Below, piece by piece: positions 7,606-15,959 of a stretch of 30,783 nt of DNA. This stretch comes from CAZXIY01 sp964640935 (GTDB lineage: Archaea > Thermoplasmatota > Thermoplasmata > Methanomassiliicoccales > Methanomethylophilaceae), in NCBI GenBank assembly GCA_964640935.1, contig CAZXIY010000005.1, forward strand, positions 1 through 30,783, in the 5' to 3' direction. How positions within the stretch are numbered: the stretch's first letter is position 1; the number at the start of each line of letters is the position of its first letter. The position numbers and the translations under genes are program-made. The notes below the pieces were generated by a model. That model had not been told where the DNA came from and searched no databases. It saw only the letters and a program-made list of their open reading frames with translations.

Positions 7606-8355
7606 ATGGAATATATCACGATAGACGAGGTGAATATCGATAAAGAGCACATCTGCTGTGCCATATCCAACAACAGCGACCCATCTGTGGCTCTGAAGAA
7701 GGCTTGGCTCTCTGAAAGGTTCAAGGAAGGGCTGGTATTCCGCAGAGGGGATGTCCGCGGAAAGGTATTTATCGAATACATCCCAGCGGAGAACGCCTGG
7801 GCCCCCATCGACGCACCCGGATACACATATATCGATTGTCTTTGGGTCTCCGGACAATACAAAGGCCACGGATGCGCGGACGAGCTCCTCGACGCCTGTA
7901 TCAAAGACAGCAAAGACAAAGGCAGAAAAGGACTGTGTGTGCTCTCGTCTCAGGGAAAGAAGAAGCCGTTCCTTTCAGACCCTGGCTATCTGGCTCATAA
8001 GGGTTTCAAAACAGCCGATACGACGGATCCCTTCTTCTCGCTGATGTATCTTCCGTTCGACGGATCTGCACCGATACCGAGATTCAGAGAATGCGTGAAG
8101 GATCCCAAGGTCGCCGACGGCCTTGTCATCTACTATGCGGATCAGTGTCCGTATGCCACCAAGTACGTTCGTATCTTGGCCGATACAGCCGAGAAGAACG
8201 GGATCGGTCTGAGCGTGTTCCATATTGATACTCCAGAGAAGGCCCGTAGTGCTCCGACGCCGTTCACATCGTTCTCGGTCTTCCGTGACGGGAGACTTCT
8301 GACGAATGAGATCCCTTCCGAGCAGAAATTCATCAAGATCGCGACATCCGAATGA
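7606..8355 (+). CDS. GNAT acetyltransferase with C-terminal YoaP-like domain
   Basis: The 249-residue protein has an N-terminal GNAT N-acetyltransferase domain whose acetyl-CoA loop reads QYKGHGCADELL from Gln84. A C-terminal thioredoxin-like YoaP-type domain begins near residue 165 with LVIYYADQCPYATKYV, holding a single cysteine before the helix. The substrate is unknown. The start at 7606 follows GGTGA at good spacing; an in-frame ATG at 7588 is less likely. A TATA-like stretch (GTTATATCC) sits near 7538-7547. It stands alone between the divergent hydrolase and the next operon. Confidence 0.85.
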   Translation: MEYITIDEVNIDKEHICCAISNNSDPSVALKKAWLSERFKEGLVFRRGDVRGKVFIEYIPAENAWAPIDAPGYTYIDCLWVSGQYKGHGCADELLDACIKDSKDKGRKGLCVLSSQGKKKPFLSDPGYLAHKGFKTADTTDPFFSLMYLPFDGSAPIPRFRECVKDPKVADGLVIYYADQCPYATKYVRILADTAEKNGIGLSVFHIDTPEKARSAPTPFTSFSVFRDGRLLTNEIPSEQKFIKIATSE

Positions 8356-8426
8356 ACGTCTGCGGTATCAGATCTGCCTTCCGGCAGCTCATACAGGGGA
8401 TCATTCCAATATGCCATGCCCCCTGA

Positions 8427-8477
8427 TCCTACCTAAAAGATTTATTTGTCCGATGTATCGGGAGCCATGAGGTAGGA
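8427..8477. promoter_or_regulatory. Promoter region of the HTH-cupin operon with inverted repeat
   Basis: A TATA-like box (AAAGATTTATTTG) lies at 8436-8448. It is flanked by TCCTACCT at 8427-8434 and its exact reverse complement AGGTAGGA at 8470-8477. The right arm is also the ribosome site for the start at 8479. A smaller pair, GGATCA/TGATCC, lies at 8397-8402 and 8424-8429. The repeat could be an autoregulatory operator for the HTH-cupin protein. Confidence 0.35.
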
Positions 8478-8478
8478 A

Positions 8479-9036
8479 ATGACCGACACGAATAAGCTTG
8501 GAAAGAGAGTGACGAAGTACAGGGAGCAGCTTGGTTTGACCCAGGAACAGCTGGCTGTCAACGCAGGTCTCGGCGTCGATTTCATAAAGGACATCGAGAG
8601 CGGCCTGGTGTACCCCCCGATCAGCTCTCTTGTAAGGCTTTCGCGTGCTCTCGGCCAGAGGCTCGGAACGTTCATGGACGATCAGTTCCAGCCGGATCCG
8701 ATCATAGTAAAGGCCGCAGAGAGGAAGGAAGAGACATCCTCGCACAGAGGTGCGAAGGGTCACTACCACTACTTCCCGCTCGGAAAGGGCAAGACCGATA
8801 GGCACATGGAGCCGCTCTTCATCACGATCGGCGAGGACGATGTCAAGGAGATGTCGTCGCACGAAGGCGAGGAGTTCATCATCGTTGTCAAGGGAAAGGT
8901 ACTTGTCAAGTACGGAAGGGAAGAGAAGGTCCTCGAAGAGGGCGACAGCGTCTATTACAATTCCGTCGTGCCGCACTTCATAGGTGCGGTGGACGGTCCG
9001 GCGGAGATCTACGCCGTGATATACGTTCCGATCTGA
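8479..9036 (+). CDS. XRE-type HTH regulator with cupin domain
   Basis: The 185-residue protein has a helix-turn-helix of the XRE/Cro type at about residues 8-62 (LGLTQEQLAVNAGLGVDFI then IESGLVYPPISSLVRLSRALG). A cupin barrel follows at about residues 110-182, with HEGEEFIIVVKGKVLVKYG and a late PHFIGAVDGPAEIYAV. Such proteins bind a small ligand in the cupin and regulate neighbouring genes. Nine bases separate it from the acyl-CoA synthetase, so control of fatty or aryl acid activation in its own operon is the natural inference. Confidence 0.92.
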   Translation: MTDTNKLGKRVTKYREQLGLTQEQLAVNAGLGVDFIKDIESGLVYPPISSLVRLSRALGQRLGTFMDDQFQPDPIIVKAAERKEETSSHRGAKGHYHYFPLGKGKTDRHMEPLFITIGEDDVKEMSSHEGEEFIIVVKGKVLVKYGREEKVLEEGDSVYYNSVVPHFIGAVDGPAEIYAVIYVPI

Positions 9037-9045
9037 GGTGAGACC

Positions 9046-10707
9046 TTGGTCTGCATACCCAGAAAGAACGTCACAAGCGACGAGAGGCTCGGAGACCTCT
9101 TGGACAAATGCATAAGAGAACATCCCGACAACGATGCCATAGTGTACGTCGACAGGGACCTCCGTCTCTCGTGGAGGGAGTGGGGCGTCGAGGTCGACCG
9201 CGTCGCAAAGGGCCTGATGGCGATGGGCGTGAAGAAGGGCGAGAAGGTAGCCGTGTGGGCGACAAACGATCCCGATTGGATAACGCTCATGTTCGCGACC
9301 GCGAAGATCGGAGCTATCCTCCTTACGATCAACACCAACTATCAGGAGGCCGAGTTGGACTATGTCCTCAGGCAGTCTGACATGGAGAACCTGTTCCTCA
9401 TCAACGGCGTCCGCGACACCGATTATGTGAAGATAGTCTACGATCTCGTCCCGGAGCTCAAGGAACAGCCCAGGGAGAACATCCACAGCGACAAGTATCC
9501 GCATCTCAAGAGGATAGTGTTCCTCGGTCCCGAGAAGCACCGCGGGATGTATTCGATGAACGAGGTCAAATCTCTCGCATGCGAGATATCCGACGAGGAT
9601 TACAAGGCGAGGCAGGACACAGTGGACGTGCACGACGTCACAATGATGCAGTACACGTCCGGAACTACGGGATTCCCGAAAGGCGTCATGCTCACGCATT
9701 ACAACATAGCCAACGACGGATATTGGCTCGGAGCGAACATGAACTACGGGGCGGATGACCGCCTCTGCATATGCGTGCCGCTCTTCCATTGCTTCGGCTG
9801 CGTCCTCGGCGTCATGGCCTGCATAAACCACTGCGTGACGATGGTCTTCTGTGAGGTCTTCGATCCGATAAAGGTGATGACATCCATCGAGACGGAGAAG
9901 TGCACATCCGTGTACGGCGTTCCGACCATGTTCATAGCCATGATGGAGAACAAGCTGTTCAGCAAGTTCGACTTCTCGTCCCTCAGGACCGGGATCATGG
10001 CCGGTTCCCCGTGCCCGATAAAGGCCATGGAGGATGTCGTCGAGAAGATGAACATGAGGGAGATCACGATCGTCTACGGTCTCACCGAGGCTTCGCCCGG
10101 CATGACCCAGACAACGTATGACGAACCTTCGATAGAGAGGAAATGTTCCACCGTCGGCAAGCACCTCCAGGGTGTTGAGACGGAGATACTCGACACCGAG
10201 ACCGGAGAGATCTGCCCGCCCGGGAAGGTCGGGGAGTTCTGCTGCCGCGGATACAACGTGATGAAAGGCTACTACAAGATGCCGGAGGAGACCGCGAAGG
10301 TCATTGACAAGAACGGATGGCTCCACTCCGGAGATCTCGGAATGAAGGACGAGGAGGGCTACTTCAGGGTCACCGGCCGTATCAAGGACATGATAATACG
10401 CGGCGGCGAGAACATCTACCCGAAGGAGGTGGAGGACTTCATATACCGCTGTCCCGGCGTAAGGGACGTGCAGGTCGTCGGAGTCCCCAGCGAGAAGTAC
10501 GGGGAGCAGCCCGGTGCCTTCGTCATCAAGAAGGACGGATACGACCTTACCGAGCAGGACATACTCGATTACTGCAAGGGAAAGATCGCCTGGTACAAGA
10601 CGCCGAAGTACATCGCGTTCATCGACGAATTCCCGATGACGGCAAGCGCCAAGATACAGAAATTCAAGTTGAGAGAGATGGCCCACGAGAGATGGCCTGA
10701 CGCATAA
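9046..10707 (+). CDS. AMP-forming acyl-CoA synthetase
   Basis: This 553-residue ANL-superfamily enzyme has the nucleotide motif YTSGTTGFPKGVM from about residue 203, the YGLTEASPG motif, the hinge region GRIKDMIIRGGENIYPKEVE and the C-terminal catalytic lysine region TASAKIQKFKLRE. It is closest in character to medium-chain fatty acyl-CoA ligases; the acid is not determinable here. It starts at TTG 9046, strongly supported by GAGGTGA directly upstream and the absence of a nearby ATG. It is the second gene of the HTH-cupin operon. Confidence 0.92.
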   Translation: MVCIPRKNVTSDERLGDLLDKCIREHPDNDAIVYVDRDLRLSWREWGVEVDRVAKGLMAMGVKKGEKVAVWATNDPDWITLMFATAKIGAILLTINTNYQEAELDYVLRQSDMENLFLINGVRDTDYVKIVYDLVPELKEQPRENIHSDKYPHLKRIVFLGPEKHRGMYSMNEVKSLACEISDEDYKARQDTVDVHDVTMMQYTSGTTGFPKGVMLTHYNIANDGYWLGANMNYGADDRLCICVPLFHCFGCVLGVMACINHCVTMVFCEVFDPIKVMTSIETEKCTSVYGVPTMFIAMMENKLFSKFDFSSLRTGIMAGSPCPIKAMEDVVEKMNMREITIVYGLTEASPGMTQTTYDEPSIERKCSTVGKHLQGVETEILDTETGEICPPGKVGEFCCRGYNVMKGYYKMPEETAKVIDKNGWLHSGDLGMKDEEGYFRVTGRIKDMIIRGGENIYPKEVEDFIYRCPGVRDVQVVGVPSEKYGEQPGAFVIKKDGYDLTEQDILDYCKGKIAWYKTPKYIAFIDEFPMTASAKIQKFKLREMAHERWPDA

Positions 10708-10716
10708 GGTGAAATC

Positions 10717-11289
10717 ATGAAGGTAACGGCATTCAACTGCAGTCCCCACAAGGACGGCAACACTGCGCATATGATCAAAAAGGTGCTGGCGGAGCTGGAA
10801 TCCGAGGGCATCGAAACGGAATTCGTACAGGTCGGCGGAAATGACCTCCACGGATGCAAAGCGTGCACTGCATGCAGGAAGAATCAGGACATGAAATGCG
10901 TGCAGAAGGACGACGGCCTCAACGAGTACGTCGCCAAGATGGCGGCATCCGATGGTATAATAATCGGATCTCCGACATACTTCGCCGATCTCACGCCGGA
11001 AGCCAAGGCCCTGATCGACAGGGGCGGGTATGTTCTCAGGAGCAACGGGAATCCAATGAAGAGGAAGGTCGGAGCGGCGGTCGTTGCCGTCAGGCGTTCC
11101 GGAGCTATCCACGTCCTCGACAGCATCACACACTTCTTCACGATAAACGAGATGGTCGTAGTATCATCGTCGTATTGGAACATGAGCCTGGCACAGAAGC
11201 CCGGGGACTTCGAGAACGACGCAGAGGGCGTCGGCACGATGGAGACCCTCGGAAGGAACATGGCATGGCTCCTGAAGAAACTGGAGTGA
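10717..11289 (+). CDS. Iron-sulfur flavoprotein (Isf-like, flavodoxin fold)
   Basis: The 190-residue protein has a flavodoxin-like FMN-binding start (NCSPHKDGNTAHMIKKVL), then C47, C50, C53 and C61 in a compact CX2CX2CX7C arrangement. That is the 4Fe-4S signature of the Isf family of anaerobic archaea. SPTYFADLTPEAKALIDR is the second FMN loop. Isf proteins transfer electrons and some reduce oxygen species; the partner here is unknown. It lies nine bases after the acyl-CoA synthetase and four before apgM. Confidence 0.88.
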   Translation: MKVTAFNCSPHKDGNTAHMIKKVLAELESEGIETEFVQVGGNDLHGCKACTACRKNQDMKCVQKDDGLNEYVAKMAASDGIIIGSPTYFADLTPEAKALIDRGGYVLRSNGNPMKRKVGAAVVAVRRSGAIHVLDSITHFFTINEMVVVSSSYWNMSLAQKPGDFENDAEGVGTMETLGRNMAWLLKKLE

Positions 11290-11293
11290 TGGC

Positions 11294-12529
11294 ATGACAG
11301 CTAAGAAGAAGATACTCATAGTCGTCATGGACGGCCTCGGCGACAGGGGATGCAAAGAGCTCGGCTGGAAGACCCCGCTGCAGTACACCGACACGCCGAA
11401 TCTTGACTGGTTCACGAAGAACGGCAGCGCCGGGATAGTCGATACTGTCAGGCCCGGCATAAGGCCCGGCAGCGACACTTCGCACCTTTCCATACTCGGA
11501 TACGATCCGTTCGAGGTCTACACCGGCCGCGGCCCGTTCGAGGCTGCCGGGATAGGTCTCATCGGCAAGAAAGGCGATGTTGCATTCAGATGCAATTTCT
11601 CTACTGTCAACAGCGACATGGTCGTTACTGACAGACGTGCCGGACGCATAAAAGAGCCAGATACGTCAGAACTCGTCAAAACCCTCTCGGGTATGAAGAT
11701 CGACGGGATAGAGATCATCGTGAAAGAGGGCACCGAGCACAGAGCCGCCCTGCTCCTCAGAGGTCCGGGACTCAGTCCCGACGTGACCGACGTGGACCCC
11801 CATGACCTCGCAAAGATACACGAATGCAAAGGCAAGACGCCCGAGGCCCAGTTCACGGCCGACGTCGTCAATAAATTCGTCAAACTCTCATATGAGAAGA
11901 TGAAGGACAGCCCCGTGAACGTCAAGAGAAGGGAAGAAGGTCTGCCGGAAGCGAACATCCTCCTCCCGCGCGGAGCCGGATCGTTCCCCAACATAGTTCC
12001 GTTCCCGGAGAAGAACCAGATGAAATCGGCATGCGTCGCCGGAGTAGGGATGATCAAAGGGATCTGCGGGGTATGCGGTCTCGATGTGATCGACCTTCCG
12101 TGCGTATGCACGGGCGGATTCGATTCCAACTTCGTCTCGAAAGCGAAAGTGGCGTTGAAGACGCTGGAGACCTACGACTTCGTTCTGATGAATGTCAAGG
12201 CCCCGGATGTCTGCGGCCATGATTATTCGCCAGAGAAGAAGTGCAATGTCGTCAAAAGATTGGACGAGATGGCAGGTTACTTCAGGGAGAACTTCCCGGA
12301 CGATCTCGTCATAGCGTTCACTGCCGATCACAGCACTCCGTGCTCTACAGGCGATCACACCGCCGACCCGGTTCCGCTGACGGTATACACCAAAGGCATG
12401 GTCATAGACGATGCCGAGCATTTCAGCGAGACCGGATGCGCCGCAGGATACCTCGGCCGTCTCAGAGGGCATGAGATCCTCGGGATACTGATGGATCTCG
12501 CAAACCGCACCGAGAAGTTCGGGGCATGA
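11294..12529 (+). CDS. apgM: 2,3-bisphosphoglycerate-independent phosphoglycerate mutase, archaeal type
   Basis: The 411-residue member of the alkaline phosphatase superfamily interconverts 3- and 2-phosphoglycerate in glycolysis and gluconeogenesis. The start ILIVVMDGLGDRG supplies the first metal Asp, RPGSDTSHLSILGYDP holds the catalytic Ser, YTGRGPFEAAGIG is an archaeal apgM signature, and the late KAPDVCGHD and FTADHSTPC supply further metal ligands. Its length is usual for apgM. It is the last gene of the operon and meets the convergent pilin-like gene with no base between their stops. Confidence 0.93.
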   Translation: MTAKKKILIVVMDGLGDRGCKELGWKTPLQYTDTPNLDWFTKNGSAGIVDTVRPGIRPGSDTSHLSILGYDPFEVYTGRGPFEAAGIGLIGKKGDVAFRCNFSTVNSDMVVTDRRAGRIKEPDTSELVKTLSGMKIDGIEIIVKEGTEHRAALLLRGPGLSPDVTDVDPHDLAKIHECKGKTPEAQFTADVVNKFVKLSYEKMKDSPVNVKRREEGLPEANILLPRGAGSFPNIVPFPEKNQMKSACVAGVGMIKGICGVCGLDVIDLPCVCTGGFDSNFVSKAKVALKTLETYDFVLMNVKAPDVCGHDYSPEKKCNVVKRLDEMAGYFRENFPDDLVIAFTADHSTPCSTGDHTADPVPLTVYTKGMVIDDAEHFSETGCAAGYLGRLRGHEILGILMDLANRTEKFGA

Positions 12530-12979
12530 TCAGAGGACGGCGAGTCTCACTCCGAGGGACCCGCCGCCTTCTATCTCTATTTTGCATTCGTATGCTGACG
12601 ATTCGTTCCCGTCGGAACGCGAAACGGTCATCTGATTCCCGTTGTACGTGAACACGGCACGGTAACCCAATGCGGCCGGAATCATATCGTCCAGCGATCC
12701 TTTGATGAAAAATCCCATCTCGCTCGTCGATCCGGTGTTGATGTCTGCGGCGATGAGCTCCGCGAGACGGAATACGCGTGTGTCGCCTGTATCGTATATG
12801 TCGCATGCCTGGAGTTTCACGGACATCAGGTCATCGACCACGGTCTTGGCCAACGGTTCCTCGGTTTCATTCATTTCGATATAGGAGAACAGACCCGTCG
12901 AAACGATCGACAGTATCGTGAGGAAGATCAGTGCATCCATTATTGCGACCGTTCCCTTCCTGTCGCGTCTCAGGTCCAA
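12530..12979 (-). CDS. Pilin-like protein with class III signal
   Basis: The 149-residue protein has a basic head (DLRRDRKG) followed by TVAIMDALIFLTILSIVSTG, a single hydrophobic helix. This fits an archaeal prepilin signal cleaved after the Gly of RKG, with an acidic residue at +6. The rest is a globular domain probably outside the membrane. It overlaps the upstream pilin-like gene by 10 bases, and both share the pattern [RK]G-x4-M-[DE]-A. It is likely a minor pilin of the nearby type IV pilus-like system. Confidence 0.72.
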   Translation of the reverse strand: MDLRRDRKGTVAIMDALIFLTILSIVSTGLFSYIEMNETEEPLAKTVVDDLMSVKLQACDIYDTGDTRVFRLAELIAADINTGSTSEMGFFIKGSLDDMIPAALGYRAVFTYNGNQMTVSRSDGNESSAYECKIEIEGGGSLGVRLAVL

Positions 12980-13380
12980 TAGATCACCTCATAGCTGGCG
13001 TCCAGCACGCGTCCTCCGTCGGCCTTCATCGTGAGCGTTCCGTATCTTGACGACACGTTGTCGGTCCTTCCTTTTCCGAAACAGTCGTAGAACGAGTCCG
13101 ACACGACATCTCCGATGAGTCTGACCTTCACTTCAATGAAATCTATCCCGTGCTTCTCCGAAATGAAAGCGATATCGTCGTGGATATCGCCGACGATCTT
13201 CCCGTCGACGACGGTAAGCGACGATATGTAATCCGTTCCTATGTCATCGGTGCCGGGTCCGCTGTCATTCACGGCGACGTTGACCAGGAGACCCATGAAC
13301 GCGGTCAGTGATACGGTTACCACCATGACCGCGGCAATGGCCTCCATGAATCCGCCTTCGCCTCTTCTGTTCATCCGCAT
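12970..13380 (-). CDS. Pilin-like protein with class III signal
   Basis: The 136-residue protein begins MRMNRRGEGGFMEAIAAVMV, a basic stretch and RRG followed by one hydrophobic helix, then a soluble domain. If cleaved after RRG, the acidic residue falls at +6, exactly as in the downstream pilin-like gene. An internal ATG at 13374 is a possible start. The promoter just upstream shares a long element with the promoter of the ATPase operon on the other side of the U32 gene, which supports a common role in pilus or secretion assembly. Confidence 0.72.
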   Translation of the reverse strand: MRMNRRGEGGFMEAIAAVMVVTVSLTAFMGLLVNVAVNDSGPGTDDIGTDYISSLTVVDGKIVGDIHDDIAFISEKHGIDFIEVKVRLIGDVVSDSFYDCFGKGRTDNVSSRYGTLTMKADGGRVLDASYEVIYWT

Positions 13381-13404
13381 GGATACGGATTCGCGATCTG
13401 CGTT

Positions 13405-13435
13405 CTTTAAAGAGGGATTTACAGTTAGCGTTCAA
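13405..13435 (-). promoter_or_regulatory. Promoter of the pilin-like pair, with shared upstream element
   Basis: On the minus strand, TTGAACGCTAACTGTA (13420-13435) is followed after seven bases by the TATA-like CTTTAAAG (13405-13412), 32 bases before the ATG at 13380. The element overlaps the stop of the U32 gene. It matches the promoter at 15392-15421 in 15 of 16 positions with the same spacing. Confidence 0.6.
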
Positions 13436-15336
13436 ACGCCGCGGAGATAGTGACCGGTGTTGAACGTTCCGCCGCACATCTGTTTGATCTCCTCTGCAAG
13501 AGAGAGATCCCTTTCCTTGAACGCCTTTCCGACCTTCTTGGCGAGGGCCACGGGACGTTTCCTTACGTCGATGCCGAACGAATCCACGCCGGCGCGTTCC
13601 AGGTCCTCTGTATAATTGATCAGCATGAGATCGGACGAGTTCAGTATGTGCGCGTAGCCGTTGCGGTCGCGGTATACCGGGAACGAGTAGTTCTTCTCGT
13701 CCGTTATCGACCCGGCATCCAGATGCGGATCGCGCGTGATCATAAGCTCGAAGCGTCCGAAAGCCATGACCTCGACCTTCCCCGGATATCTGGATACAAG
13801 ATCCTTTACATCGAACTTGGAAAGTTCTACGGAAACATCCGTCTGGTACATATCATTCGGGAATGACGAGTTCATCATGTTGCAGAACATGCTGCCGTAG
13901 ATGCGTTTGCCTTTTTCCTTGGCGGCACGGTATTGTCCCGGGTTATGGACCATGACGGGTATGTCGATGTCAGGGATCTGTTCCTCCGGCGAGAATCTCG
14001 GCATATAGTACACGATCTCCTTCTTCTTCCCGGAACACATCTCGGCGGCCTTCTCAATGTCGTCGGAATCGTAGTATATGCGGTCTGCGAAAGGAAGCAC
14101 AGCCTCCAGAACTTTCAGCGATGAAACATAGAACGACAGTTTGGAACCGGCCTTGTCACGTTCGACACGCGGGGTATTGATCTTCACTTTGCAGCGTTTT
14201 GTGTCGCCTTCAAGTTTCGGAGGTTTCCCGATGAGATTCTTCACAACATCTATGCGCGGATCGAAGGTCCTGTAGACATCGTATGTTCCGTCGTTTATCG
14301 CGAATGGGGATGTCACGCCGGATCCGATCCCGTTGACCTTGAATCCGCCTATCTTGGCATCGCCTTTGAAGATCGAGATGCCGTCCCCCTGGTTGATGTC
14401 CATACCTTTCGTGATGAGTTTCCTATTGCGTATATCGACAGCTCCGAGGTACATCCCTCTGTTGTCTGGGTATGTTGATTGCACAAGGGATGTCACACCG
14501 TCCATGTATCCGTGGCAGAATCCTCTGTTGAATACGGTCTTCAGAAGTGCGACGGTATCGTCGTACTCTTTGCCGCTCTCGCCCTTGTTCGCCATTGAAT
14601 AGGCCTTGGATGCGAGATAGGCGTAGGCCTCGCTTCTCATGCGGCCCTCTATCTTCACGGAAGTGATCCCTATGTCCCTGAGCTTGTCGAGGTAGTCGAT
14701 GCAGTACATGTCCGCGTTGCTGAGGAAGTACCCCGTCTTCCCGTCGCTTGTGTATTTCTTCCTGCACGGCTGGGCGCATTCTCCGCGGTTGCCGCTCCTT
14801 CCTCCGACGATGCTCGAGAAGAGGCATCCGCCTGATTGGCAGTAGCACATGGCCCCCTGAACGAAGACCTCCGTCTCCACCGGCGAATCCTTGACGATCT
14901 CTTCGATCTCGTCGAACGTCAGCTCCCTTGCGAGGATCGCTCTGGAGATGCCGTTCTCCGCGCACCATCTGAGCCCCTCTTTGGAGTGTATTCCCATCTG
15001 GGTGGATGCATGCTTGGCGATCGGTATATGCTGTATGGATTTGAGAAGACCCAGATCCTGGATTATGACAGCGTCCGCCCCGATATCCTTGAGGAATTGG
15101 ACGAACGATACGGCCTCTTCCATCTCCGAGTTCTTTATCAGGGTGTTGACGGTGACGTTGACCTTCACATTGTGCTTGTGGGCGTAATTCACCGCTCCTT
15201 CCAACTCGGAATCGGTGAAGTTCCCGGCAAATGCTCTTGCTCCGAAACTCTTCCCGCCGAGATAAACTGCGTCGCATCCGCCTTTGATGGCAGCGATCAA
15301 CCCTTCGGGCGAACCTGCCGGTGCAAGAATCTCCAT
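13432..15336 (-). CDS. U32 family peptidase / RNA-hydroxylation-type protein
   Basis: This 634-residue protein starts MEILAPAGSPEGLIAAIKGG, the U32 hallmark. Near residues 155-195 it has the cysteine set typical of the family (GAMCYCQSGGCLFSS, then RGECAQPCRKKY), probably an iron-sulfur site. A long C-terminal part includes DUF3656-like sequence. Bacterial relatives take part in tRNA or 23S rRNA hydroxylation rather than proteolysis, so the peptidase name is traditional. It has GGTGA before its start and separates the two halves of the pilus-like locus, with no evident functional link to it. Confidence 0.9.
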   Translation of the reverse strand: MEILAPAGSPEGLIAAIKGGCDAVYLGGKSFGARAFAGNFTDSELEGAVNYAHKHNVKVNVTVNTLIKNSEMEEAVSFVQFLKDIGADAVIIQDLGLLKSIQHIPIAKHASTQMGIHSKEGLRWCAENGISRAILARELTFDEIEEIVKDSPVETEVFVQGAMCYCQSGGCLFSSIVGGRSGNRGECAQPCRKKYTSDGKTGYFLSNADMYCIDYLDKLRDIGITSVKIEGRMRSEAYAYLASKAYSMANKGESGKEYDDTVALLKTVFNRGFCHGYMDGVTSLVQSTYPDNRGMYLGAVDIRNRKLITKGMDINQGDGISIFKGDAKIGGFKVNGIGSGVTSPFAINDGTYDVYRTFDPRIDVVKNLIGKPPKLEGDTKRCKVKINTPRVERDKAGSKLSFYVSSLKVLEAVLPFADRIYYDSDDIEKAAEMCSGKKKEIVYYMPRFSPEEQIPDIDIPVMVHNPGQYRAAKEKGKRIYGSMFCNMMNSSFPNDMYQTDVSVELSKFDVKDLVSRYPGKVEVMAFGRFELMITRDPHLDAGSITDEKNYSFPVYRDRNGYAHILNSSDLMLINYTEDLERAGVDSFGIDVRKRPVALAKKVGKAFKERDLSLAEEIKQMCGGTFNTGHYLRGV

Positions 15337-15391
15337 AGCTCACCGATTCCGTCGCTGTCTAATAACGTTTCGCCCGCGCGGGAGTTAATGA

Positions 15392-15421
15392 TTGGACGCT
15401 AACTGTAGCGACCGCTTTTAA
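15392..15421 (+). promoter_or_regulatory. Promoter of the ATPase operon, with shared upstream element
   Basis: TTGGACGCTAACTGTA (15392-15407) is followed after seven bases by the TATA-like CTTTTAA (15415-15421), 33 bases before the ATG at 15448. CGCTA-ACTG-TAGCG inside it is a small perfect inverted repeat. The arrangement repeats the promoter at 13405-13435. Confidence 0.6.
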
Positions 15422-15447
15422 TCAGACTCGGAGCGGATCGATTACGC

Positions 15448-15957
15448 ATGATATCGCTGAAAGGGATTTTCAAGAAAAAGGAGACCGTCGACAGGACCGT
15501 CGATCGTACGCTCCGCATCGATTGCGGAAGGTGTCAATCGAAGCCGGATTACGGCAACGGGACGTGCATAAGGTGCATGACCTCCCGCATACTGGAATCC
15601 GGCGAACCGGAACGGATAGTACTTTTCTCCGGGATGGAGACGGAATACTCTGGGGATGCGGTCAGGATCATGAACGAGCTCTCGTCGATATATGCGATCG
15701 GCGGCAGTTCTTCAAGCGACAAGCAATGCCGCGAATGCCGCTACTCTCCCGACGAGCTCAACAGGGAGATGTGGGAGAAATTCTCGCTGTCGGACATCGA
15801 TTCGCTCATTTCCGGACTTGGGAACATAAGGGCGGACAGGGATGAATGCAACCAGTGCATCGGGAGGACGATAAGGATCTTCGAATCTGTCCGCGACAAG
15901 CTAGAGGAGACATCCAAGGATGCGATGATGTCCGCCTACAGGATCATGGGGGTCTGA
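15448..15957 (+). CDS. Uncharacterised four-CxxC protein in the pilus-like operon
   Basis: This 169-residue soluble protein was not recognised. It has four CxxC pairs at C26/C29, C40/C43, C94/C97 and C134/C137, suggesting two zinc-ribbon-like sites. The C-terminal part is helical. It is the first gene of the run that continues with the ATPase after only two bases and the platform protein, so it may be a regulator or accessory factor of the pilus-like machine. The shared promoter element lies directly upstream. Confidence 0.75.
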   Translation: MISLKGIFKKKETVDRTVDRTLRIDCGRCQSKPDYGNGTCIRCMTSRILESGEPERIVLFSGMETEYSGDAVRIMNELSSIYAIGGSSSSDKQCRECRYSPDELNREMWEKFSLSDIDSLISGLGNIRADRDECNQCIGRTIRIFESVRDKLEETSKDAMMSAYRIMGV

Positions 15958-15959
15958 GG

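Noticed and set aside
8401..11133. A 910-codon open frame on the minus strand
   Set aside because: It lies opposite three well supported plus-strand genes (HTH-cupin, acyl-CoA synthetase, iron-sulfur flavoprotein); its residues are low-complexity and show no family motif. It is a shadow caused by codon bias.
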